From an uncultured Streptomyces sp. (GTDB lineage: Bacteria > Actinomycetota > Actinomycetes > Streptomycetales > Streptomycetaceae), in NCBI GenBank assembly GCA_946480485.1, contig CAMLJW010000396.1:1-5078 (forward strand): a stretch of DNA of 5,078 nucleotides. The letters run 5' to 3'. Of the stretch, positions 1-5,078 are shown in pieces. Within the stretch, counting starts at the first letter, position 1. Every line of letters starts with the position of its first letter. Both the position numbers and the translations under genes were made by a program. The notes under the pieces were generated by a model. It made no database searches, was not told the DNA's origin, and worked only from the letters and a program-made list of their open reading frames with translations.

Positions 1-1149
1 CTCACGGAGTTCGACCGCTCGCTCGGCGCCTGGGACGGCGACGAATGCGTGGGAACCGCTGGGGCGTTCAGCTTTCGGGTGACGGTTCCGGGCGGCGCTC
101 TCGTGAAGGCGGCCGGCATCACGATGGTCAGCGTCGCCGCGACGCGCCGCCGCCGCGGGGTGCTGACGTCCATGATGCGACGGCAGTTGGACGACGTACG
201 GTCCTGGGGCGAGCCGCTGGCCGTGCTCACCGCGTCCGAGCCGGAGATCTACGGCCGGTTCGGCTACGGCATCGCGACACAGCAGATGCGCGCCGAGATC
301 GACACGGCCCGGGTACGGCTGACGGTGCCGGCGGGCACGGACGACGTACGGCTGCGGCTCGCCGAGCCGGGTGCGGACGCCGTACGCGACGCCTGTGAGG
401 CCGTGTACGCGCGGCAGGTGACGACCCGGCCCGGGATGCTCGCGCGGCGGCCCGGCTGGGAGCGGCTGCCGTTGCTCGACCCGGAGAGCGAACGGAAGGG
501 TTCGTCGCCGTTGCAGTGCGTGCTCGCGGAGCGCGAGGTCCCCGGCGCGGGCGACGGCGGCAGTCACCGTGAAGTGGCGGGGTACGCCCGGTACTTCATC
601 AAGCCGGAGTGGGACGCGGCAGGGGCCAGGGGCGTGATCGAGCTGCGTGATCTGGAGGCGGTGGATCCGGCGGCGTACGCGGCGTTGTGGCGGTTCCTTT
701 TCGACATCGACCTGACGTCGACGCTCAAGCTGCACAACCGGCCCGTCGACGATGCCTGGCAGCATCTCGTGTCCGACATCCGGCGGTGCGGGGTGGGGCT
801 GCGGGACTCTATGCACGTGCGGCTCGTCGACGTCGGTTCGGCACTCGAGGCGCGGGCGTATCACGCGCCGGTGGACGTCGTGTTCGAGGTCGAGGACGCG
901 TTCTGCCCCTGGAACGAGGGACGTTGGCGGCTCGCCGGTGACGCGAAGGAAGCGTCCTGCGAGCGGACCGCCGACGCCGCTGATCTCGCCTTGTCCGCAC
1001 GGGACTTGGGGACGGTCTTTCTCGGGGGTGTGTCCCTGGCCTCACTGGCCGCGGCGGGGCGGGTACGGGAGTTGCGCCAGGGCACGCTCGCAAGGGCCTC
1101 GCTCGGGTTCTCCTCCATGGTGGCGCCCTGGCTGCCGCACGGCTTCTAG
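1..1149 (+). CDS. Eis-like GNAT family N-acetyltransferase (5' partial)
   Basis: This is a cytoplasmic acetyl-CoA-dependent N-acetyltransferase of the Eis type; the family acetylates amines, including aminoglycosides and lysines, but the substrate here cannot be told. The frame is open from base 1 and reads LTEFDRSLGAWDGDECVGTA before the first ATG/GTG options, which matches the family's internal sequence, so the true start lies left of the window. 382 residues are visible. The acetyl-CoA motif VSVAATRRRRGVL (about residues 43-55) fits the Eis V-x-V-x-P-T-x-R-R-x-G pattern, but with Ala-Thr-Arg where Pro-Thr-His is usual. SEPEIYGRFGYG follows; its first Tyr (codon 250-252) aligns with the general-acid Tyr126 of M. 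tuberculosis Eis. Since that Tyr is residue 84 here, roughly 40 residues are missing. The C-terminus MVAPWLPHGF ends in Phe, as in Eis, where the terminal carboxylate is thought to act in catalysis. The C-terminal third should be the sterol-carrier-like fold. It converges with the TetR gene. Family call firm, substrate unknown. Confidence 0.9.
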   Translation, partial: LTEFDRSLGAWDGDECVGTAGAFSFRVTVPGGALVKAAGITMVSVAATRRRRGVLTSMMRRQLDDVRSWGEPLAVLTASEPEIYGRFGYGIATQQMRAEIDTARVRLTVPAGTDDVRLRLAEPGADAVRDACEAVYARQVTTRPGMLARRPGWERLPLLDPESERKGSSPLQCVLAEREVPGAGDGGSHREVAGYARYFIKPEWDAAGARGVIELRDLEAVDPAAYAALWRFLFDIDLTSTLKLHNRPVDDAWQHLVSDIRRCGVGLRDSMHVRLVDVGSALEARAYHAPVDVVFEVEDAFCPWNEGRWRLAGDAKEASCERTADAADLALSARDLGTVFLGGVSLASLAAAGRVRELRQGTLARASLGFSSMVAPWLPHGF

Positions 1150-1193
1150 GCCCGCTGGAGAACGCCTGGAGAAGAAGACGGTGATCGGGCCTA
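1147..1193. terminator. Inverted repeat spanning both convergent stop codons
   Basis: TAGGCCCG (1147-1154) and CGGGCCTA (1186-1193) are perfect 8-base inverted arms. The outer three bases of each arm are the TAG stop codons of the acetyltransferase (+) and the TetR gene (-). The 31-base loop is long and contains a direct repeat CTGGAGAA (1155-1162 and 1166-1173). There is no T-tract, which is common for actinomycete terminators. It may be a weak bidirectional terminator for two convergent genes, but the long loop makes this uncertain. Confidence 0.3.
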
Positions 1194-1754
1194 CGGCAGA
1201 GCGGCGATCCCGGCGCGCAGGAAGGTCATCGCCGTGTCGAGGTCGGCTTCCTGGGTGCGGTGGCACACCTCGCTGACCACCGCCGCTGCCGCCGCGGCCG
1301 CCATGCGGGGAACGAAGTCGTCCGGAGCGTTGCCCCGCTCCTCGGCGAGGATGCGCGCACCCTCCTGGATGACCTCCGTCAGGCGGGCGTTGGCGAGCGC
1401 CCTGAGCTGTGGATTGAGGTCGAGCATGTGGTCGTAGAGATCGTCCAGGTCGCTGCGGTGCGTGACCTTGGCCCGCAACCAGTGCTCCAGCGCGTCCAGG
1501 GTCGTCTGTCCGGCCGGCCGCTCGCGCAACGCCGCACCCAGCCGGTCCTCGAACTCGTCGAAGTGTGACATCGCCAGTTCGATCTTCGACGGGAAGTACA
1601 GCGTGACCGTACGGGGCGACACCTCTGCCTGTGCAGCGATGTCGGCGATCGTCGTCGCCTCGAAACCACGCTCGGCGAACAGCTCGTACGCCGCCCGGAG
1701 GATCGCCTCCCTGCGGCGCGCCTTGGAACGTTCCCGCAGGCTCTCGCTCGCCAT
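1191..1754 (-). CDS. TetR/AcrR family transcriptional regulator
   Basis: A 187-residue DNA-binding repressor of usual TetR length. The N-terminal helix-turn-helix domain is clear: REAILRAAYELFAERGFEAT (about 16-35), then TTIADIAAQAEVSPRTVTLY with the recognition helix, then FPSKIELA, the typical end of the TetR_N domain. The rest (about 65-187) is the divergent helical ligand-binding and dimer domain, with an Ala run (AAAAAAAVV) near the C-terminus; the ligand cannot be inferred. It is transcribed divergently from the MMPL transporter gene, and a perfect 18-bp palindrome lies just upstream, so it most likely represses both itself and the pump. Start choice: the ATG at 1754 has a weak GGTAGAG eight bases upstream. 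An in-frame ATG at 1775 would add seven residues (MDGRVAV), but has no ribosome-binding sequence and starts only six bases from the palindrome. TAGAGT (1767-1762) could also be a -10 box giving a nearly leaderless mRNA at 1754. Family certain; start less so. Confidence 0.92.
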   Translation of the reverse strand: MASESLRERSKARRREAILRAAYELFAERGFEATTIADIAAQAEVSPRTVTLYFPSKIELAMSHFDEFEDRLGAALRERPAGQTTLDALEHWLRAKVTHRSDLDDLYDHMLDLNPQLRALANARLTEVIQEGARILAEERGNAPDDFVPRMAAAAAAAVVSEVCHRTQEADLDTAMTFLRAGIAALP

Positions 1755-1781
1755 GACCGCGACTCTACCATCCATGGCAAA

Positions 1782-1799
1782 TTTACAGTCGACTGTAAA
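1782..1799. promoter_or_regulatory. Putative TetR operator, 18-bp perfect palindrome
   Basis: TTTACAGTCGACTGTAAA is a perfect dyad centred between 1790 and 1791; symmetry breaks at 1781/1800 (A/A). It lies in the divergent gap between the TetR gene and the MMPL gene, 49 bases before the pump's ATG. Length, symmetry and position are those of operators bound by TetR-family dimers. Each arm also supplies TTTACA, a possible -35 element on either strand (on + with TACGGT at 1807-1812 as a weak, widely spaced -10), and TAAATT (1785-1780) is a possible -10 on the minus strand. Repressor binding would therefore block promoters in both directions. The palindrome is seen directly; its role is inferred. 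Confidence 0.75.
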
Positions 1800-1848
1800 A
1801 ATGCTTTACGGTGCGGCGAGTCCAGTCGAGATGAGAGTGAGGACGGAC

Positions 1849-4041
1849 ATGGCGTCACGCCTGTACACCTGGGGGCGATGGGCGGTACGCCGCCGTGGCC
1901 GGGTCATCGGTGTCTGGCTGCTGCTGCTCGCCGTCGTGGGCGGCCTCGGGATCACCCTGCACGGCAAGGTGACCACCGAGTTCTCGGTGCCGGGGATCGA
2001 GTCCCAGCAGGCCCAGGACCTGTTGGAGGAGAAGTTCCCCAAGGCCGCGGGCGGGGTCGCCCGGGTGGTCTTCGCGGCTCCCGAGGGCAGCACGTTCACC
2101 GAGACGGAGACGCAGTCGGCCGTCGGGGCGAGCCTGAAGAAAGCCGCGCAGGTGTCAGGCGTCGTGAACGTCTCCGATCCGCTCAAGACCGGGACCGTCT
2201 CGCAGGACCGGCGGATCGCCTACGCCGACGTCCGCTTCCGCCAGCAGGCCAGTGATGTGTCCGAGGAGTCCAAGGACGCCCTCTCGGGCGCGATGGAACA
2301 GGCCCGGGATGCCGGGCTGGAGGTCGAGTTCGGCGGCACGGCGATGGAGCCCAAGACCGAGGTCGGCGGTCCGGCCGAGATCGTCGGTGTCGTCGTCGCC
2401 TTCGCTGTGCTGGCCCTGGCCCTCGGCTCGCTGATCGCGGCCGGACTGCCGCTGCTGACCGCCCTCGTGGGCGTGGCGATCGGCGTCCTGGGCGTCGAGT
2501 TCATGACCCGCTACATCGAGATGACCAGCACCGCGACCGTGGTCGCCCTGATGATCGGGCTGGCCGTGGGCATCGACTACGCCCTGTTCATCATCTCCCG
2601 CCACCGCGAGCAGCTCGCCGACCCCGACCAGGACGTGGAGGACTCCATCGCGCGGGCCGTCGCCACGGCCGGCGGCGCGGTCGTCTTCGCCGGCGCGACC
2701 GTGATCATCGCACTCGCCGCGCTGGCGGTCACCGGCATCCCCTTCCTGACCGTCATGGGGCTGGCCGCCGCGGCGACCGTCCTGCTCGCCGTGCTTGTGG
2801 CCGTCAGCCTGGTGCCCGCCGCTCTGGGCCTGTTCGGCGAACGCATGCGGCCGCGCGGCCGCCGTACGACCGAAGGCGCCCCCGGCGCCTGGGGCCTGGC
2901 CTGGGCCCGCGCGGTCACCCGCAAGCCCCTGCTCGTCCTCCTGGCCGGTGTGATCGGCCTGCTCGCCCTCGCCGTACCCGCCCGCGACCTGCGCCTCGGC
3001 CTGCCCAGCAACGGCTCCCAGCCGGTCGACAGCACCCAGCACAAGAGCTATGACCTGCTGACCGAGGGCTTCGGCCCCGGCTTCAACGCCACCCTCACGG
3101 CCGTGGTCGACACCGGCGGCGTACCCGCCGCCGAACGCGCGTCGACCGTGACGAATCTGAGCAAGGCCTTGGCGGGCGACCGGGGCGTGGCCGTCGTCGC
3201 CCCGCCGGTCACCAACGCGGACTCGACCCTCGCCGTCGTCGCCGTAGTCCCGAAGACCGGGCCGGACGCCCAGGCCACCACCGACCTCGTGCACCGCCTC
3301 CGCGAGAACGCGTCCATCGTAGAGAAGGCGGGCGGCACCCTCTACATCGCGGGAACGACCGCCGCCGCGATCGACGTGGCGGGCAAACTGTCCGACGCGC
3401 TCCCGCTGTTCATCGCCATCATCGTGATCCTGGCCCTGATCCTGCTGACCATCGCCTTCCGGTCACTGCTCGTCCCGGTCAAGGCGGCGCTCGGCTTCCT
3501 GCTGTCGGTCGCCGCATCCTTGGGAGCCACGGTCTGGGTCTTCCAGGACGGCCACCTCAACGACCTCCTCGACATCCCCTCGGCCGGACCGGTCGCCAGC
3601 TTCCTGCCCGTCCTGTTGATCGGTGTGCTCTTCGGACTCGCCATGGACTACGAGGTCTTCCTCGTCAGCCGGATGCGCGAGCACTACGAGCACACCGGCG
3701 ACGCCGCCGAGGCCGTCACGCAGGGCGTGGCACGCAGCGGACGGGTCGTCAGCGCCGCCGCGCTGATCATGGTCGCGGTGTTCGGCGGCTTCGTCTTCAA
3801 CCACGACCCGATCATCAAGTCCATCGGCTTCGCCCTGGCCTTCGGCGTGCTCGTCGACGCGTTCGTGGTCCGCATGACCCTCGTCCCGGCCGTGATGGCC
3901 CTGCTGGGCTACCGTGCCTGGGGTCTGCCCCGCTGGCTCGACCGGATCACCCCCGATGTCGACATCGAGGGGGCCAGGCTTCCGGAGCGGGCAGGCGAGA
4001 CGGGGGGAGCCGAGCGGTGGCACGAGGTCGGCGTGCACTGA
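1849..4041 (+). CDS. MMPL family (RND superfamily) transporter
   Basis: A 730-residue cytoplasmic-membrane exporter, normal length for actinomycete MMPL proteins, which export lipids or drugs using the proton gradient. The protein shows the two-fold repeat of the family. Half one: TM1 at about 17-38, an extracytoplasmic porter domain to about 170, then TM2-TM6 (about 178-325). Half two: TM7 at about 360-378, a second porter domain to about 515, then TM8-TM12 to about 690, ending in a short hydrophilic tail. The paired proton-relay motifs are present: GIDYALFIISR with Asp243-Tyr244 and GLAMDYEVFLVSR with Asp600-Tyr601, both in the fourth helix of their half. There is no long C-terminal domain of the MmpL3 kind. 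The ATG at 1849 is chosen because GAGGA (1839-1843) sits six bases upstream and the protein begins just before TM1. In-frame ATGs at 1801 and 1831 lack a comparable site, and 1801 abuts the palindrome. Divergence from the TetR gene suggests inducible efflux; the cargo is unknown. Confidence 0.95.
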   Translation: MASRLYTWGRWAVRRRGRVIGVWLLLLAVVGGLGITLHGKVTTEFSVPGIESQQAQDLLEEKFPKAAGGVARVVFAAPEGSTFTETETQSAVGASLKKAAQVSGVVNVSDPLKTGTVSQDRRIAYADVRFRQQASDVSEESKDALSGAMEQARDAGLEVEFGGTAMEPKTEVGGPAEIVGVVVAFAVLALALGSLIAAGLPLLTALVGVAIGVLGVEFMTRYIEMTSTATVVALMIGLAVGIDYALFIISRHREQLADPDQDVEDSIARAVATAGGAVVFAGATVIIALAALAVTGIPFLTVMGLAAAATVLLAVLVAVSLVPAALGLFGERMRPRGRRTTEGAPGAWGLAWARAVTRKPLLVLLAGVIGLLALAVPARDLRLGLPSNGSQPVDSTQHKSYDLLTEGFGPGFNATLTAVVDTGGVPAAERASTVTNLSKALAGDRGVAVVAPPVTNADSTLAVVAVVPKTGPDAQATTDLVHRLRENASIVEKAGGTLYIAGTTAAAIDVAGKLSDALPLFIAIIVILALILLTIAFRSLLVPVKAALGFLLSVAASLGATVWVFQDGHLNDLLDIPSAGPVASFLPVLLIGVLFGLAMDYEVFLVSRMREHYEHTGDAAEAVTQGVARSGRVVSAAALIMVAVFGGFVFNHDPIIKSIGFALAFGVLVDAFVVRMTLVPAVMALLGYRAWGLPRWLDRITPDVDIEGARLPERAGETGGAERWHEVGVH

Positions 4042-4082
4042 GCCCGGCGAATTCCCCATAGCGAGCAAGGCTTGTTCGCCCA

Positions 4083-4116
4083 GCCGCGGCCGTAAGCCGG
4101 CCGGCGCCGCCGCGGC
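4083..4116. terminator. GC-rich hairpin between convergent genes
   Basis: The 112-base gap between the MMPL stop and the protease stop holds overlapping GC-rich inverted repeats. CGGCCG (4087-4092) and CGGCCG (4098-4103) form a 6-bp stem with a TAAGC loop. An alternative 8-bp stem pairs GCCGCGGC at 4083-4090 with the identical self-complementary sequence at 4109-4116. No T-tract follows. The location and GC-rich stem suit a bidirectional terminator; no other feature was seen in this gap. GC-rich DNA yields such stems by chance, so confidence is modest. Confidence 0.35.
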
Positions 4117-4146
4117 CCGCCCGCTCACCCCAGACGAAGCGGCGAA

Positions 4147-4288
4147 TCAGACATCAATTCTCATACCGCCCTCCGACACGGGCCGATCCCGCCCGGGCTG
4201 CCGGAGTGCTGGTGGGCCGCGCCGACGGCGTCGGTGGAGGACTTTCGCGTGGCCGGTCTCGTCCGAGGTCAGCACGGCGTCGCTTCCG
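4147..4288 (-). other. Out-of-frame coding-like remnant at the protease 3' end
   Basis: Beyond the CCC run at 4290-4288 the frame one base ahead reads GSDAVLTSDETGHAKV (4287-4240) with 14 of 16 codons ending in G or C, against 8 of 16 in the annotated frame. From 4238 the next frame reads STDAVGAAHQHSGSPGGIGP (4238-4179), 20 of 20 ending in G or C. A further step back would read PVSEGGMRIDV to a TGA at 4149-4147. This pattern suggests small indels in what was a longer C-terminal coding region. The codon counts are direct; the indel history is inferred. Confidence 0.4.
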
Positions 4289-5078
4289 GGTCAGCAGGCT
4301 GATGTCGTTCTGCGGGGCCTGGGCGTTGGCTTGCGTCAGGGCCTGGCTCAACGGCACGAAGAAGGAGATGTTCGGCTTCCCGGCTTTCTCGCCGCAGACC
4401 CTTTTCCCGTTCGGATTCTTCGGGTCCGGAAAATCGTCACCCCCCATGAGGAGGCCGACCCCCTCTACCGTGGTCGCGTTCGGGGTGGGGTCGGTGAAGA
4501 GCGGACTCCCGCTGTCACCTACTTCTGTGCACACGCTGGTCTGGATCAAGTCGTCCTCGACGATCCCATCGAATGATCTCTTCAAACCCACCGCTGTCAC
4601 TTCCCCACACGTGGTTTGTGTGATCATCCCGTGCTTGCACACCTTCATGCCAACAACCGGCTCACGCAGCCCGGTTACCGGAAAGGTCTTGTTGTCGAAG
4701 GCTTTCACCTGCCCCAGCGCCTTGTCATTGAGGTCAGTTCCCTTTTTGAGGGCGACGACTCCCCAATCGGCCTCAGAAGACAAGGGGTTCCCGTACTTGT
4801 GTCCCACGCCGTCGATAATTGTGCCGTTGTCCGTCGCGATGCGGAACATGTGGCTGGCGGCGGGCTTGGTCTCGTCGAAGCAGTGGGCGGCGGTGAGGAA
4901 CCCGGTGGGTGCGTTCTGACTGTTGTTGATGCGTACCGCAAAGCCCATGGTGCACTTTTGCACCTCGTCTCGTTCGATTTCTCGTTCGGTAGGTGCTCCG
5001 CCGGAGACATCTGATTGATCACCGAGTTGGCCGCCTACGTGGTTTTCCACCTTCAAGGCGGCGCCCAGATCCGGCAGC
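4154..5078 (-). CDS. Secreted S1-family serine protease, streptogrisin-like (5' partial, 3' end possibly frameshifted)
   Basis: A chymotrypsin-fold serine endopeptidase. The catalytic triad is complete: His in FLTAAHCF (4883-4885), Asp in EADWGVV (4766-4768) and Ser in VGDSGSPLF (4511-4513). Six cysteines fit three disulfides of the alpha-lytic/streptogrisin type: CTMGF with AHC, CKHGMITQTTCG (ten residues apart, as in alpha-lytic protease), and CTEVGDS with a later Cys (KRVCGEK). DVSGG, about 15 residues before CTMGF, matches the start of mature streptogrisins (I/V-x-G-G). The frame runs open to the window edge (LPDLGAALKVENH). The TTG at 5056 is the only nearby start-like codon and has no clear ribosome site, so signal peptide and pro-region most likely lie outside. 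GDSGS replaces the common GDSGG. After SLLT (about 4289) the reading becomes Arg/Pro-rich (RKRRRADLGRDRPRES, ending at TGA 4156-4154) with poor third-position GC, suggesting the real frame was lost. The gene is AT-richer than its neighbours. Role: extracellular proteolysis, target unknown. Confidence 0.85.
   Translation of the reverse strand, partial: LPDLGAALKVENHVGGQLGDQSDVSGGAPTEREIERDEVQKCTMGFAVRINNSQNAPTGFLTAAHCFDETKPAASHMFRIATDNGTIIDGVGHKYGNPLSSEADWGVVALKKGTDLNDKALGQVKAFDNKTFPVTGLREPVVGMKVCKHGMITQTTCGEVTAVGLKRSFDGIVEDDLIQTSVCTEVGDSGSPLFTDPTPNATTVEGVGLLMGGDDFPDPKNPNGKRVCGEKAGKPNISFFVPLSQALTQANAQAPQNDISLLTRKRRRADLGRDRPRESPPPTPSARPTSTPAARAGSARVGGRYEN

Noticed and set aside
1462..1848. In-frame extension of the MMPL reading frame upstream by 129 residues, through the TetR gene
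   Set aside because: It lies antisense to the well-supported TetR gene, has no membrane or family character, and the 1849 ATG has a good ribosome-binding site directly before TM1.
2155..3294. 379-residue open frame on the minus strand inside the MMPL gene
   Set aside because: Low-complexity Gly/Asp/Gln/His-rich translation, typical of the antisense shadow of a high-GC coding sequence; the plus-strand MMPL protein has clear family motifs.
1..4041. A dedicated resistance island formed by the Eis-like enzyme and the MMPL pump
   Set aside because: The two genes are separated by a convergent TetR gene, share no promoter or operator, and both families are common singly in actinomycetes; nothing in the sequence ties them together.
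3463..4128. 221-residue minus-strand frame overlapping the MMPL 3' end and the intergenic gap
   Set aside because: Composition (Asp/Glu/His/Gly-rich) mirrors antisense of membrane helices; no recognisable domain.
4206..4919. 237-residue plus-strand frame antisense to the protease
   Set aside because: The minus strand encodes a complete catalytic triad and disulfide pattern; the plus-strand translation has no recognisable motif.
5054..5056. TTG as the start codon of the protease
   Set aside because: The frame stays open to the window edge, no clear ribosome site precedes it, and a secreted protease of this type needs a signal peptide and pro-region upstream.

Overview
The window looks like ordinary chromosome from a high-GC actinomycete, most likely Streptomyces or a close relative. 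Sampled stretches of the transporter gene are above 70% GC, codon third positions are almost all G or C, and the gene families (Eis-like acetyltransferase, TetR regulator with a divergent MMPL pump, secreted streptogrisin-type protease) are typical of that group. The genus is inferred from style, not from a marker gene.

Layout: (1) 1-1149 (+), an Eis-family GNAT N-acetyltransferase whose first ~40 residues lie left of the window. (2) 1191-1754 (-), a TetR/AcrR-type repressor converging on it. An 8-bp inverted repeat in the 41-base gap uses both stop codons as its outer arms. (3) 1755-1848, a divergent control region with a perfect 18-bp palindrome (TTTACAGTCGACTGTAAA, 1782-1799) that is the obvious candidate operator. 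(4) 1849-4041 (+), a 730-residue MMPL/RND-superfamily exporter. (5) 4042-4153, a GC-rich convergent gap with a candidate terminator hairpin. (6) 4154-5078 (-), an S1-family (streptogrisin/alpha-lytic-like) protease whose signal peptide and pro-region lie beyond the right edge. Its 3' end seems to lose reading frame.

How they fit together: the TetR gene, palindrome and MMPL gene form a classical self-regulated efflux module, in which a ligand would release the repressor and derepress the pump. The acetyltransferase and protease are convergent neighbours with no visible regulatory link to it. The protease gene is clearly poorer in GC (about 50-63% in sampled 60-base blocks from 4561 to 4980) than the pump gene, which suggests a different history.

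I did not find a convincing novel multi-gene system. The points most worth a second look are the operator-like palindrome and the frame disruption at the end of the protease gene. I saw no tRNA, rRNA, CRISPR array, insertion sequence or attachment site.
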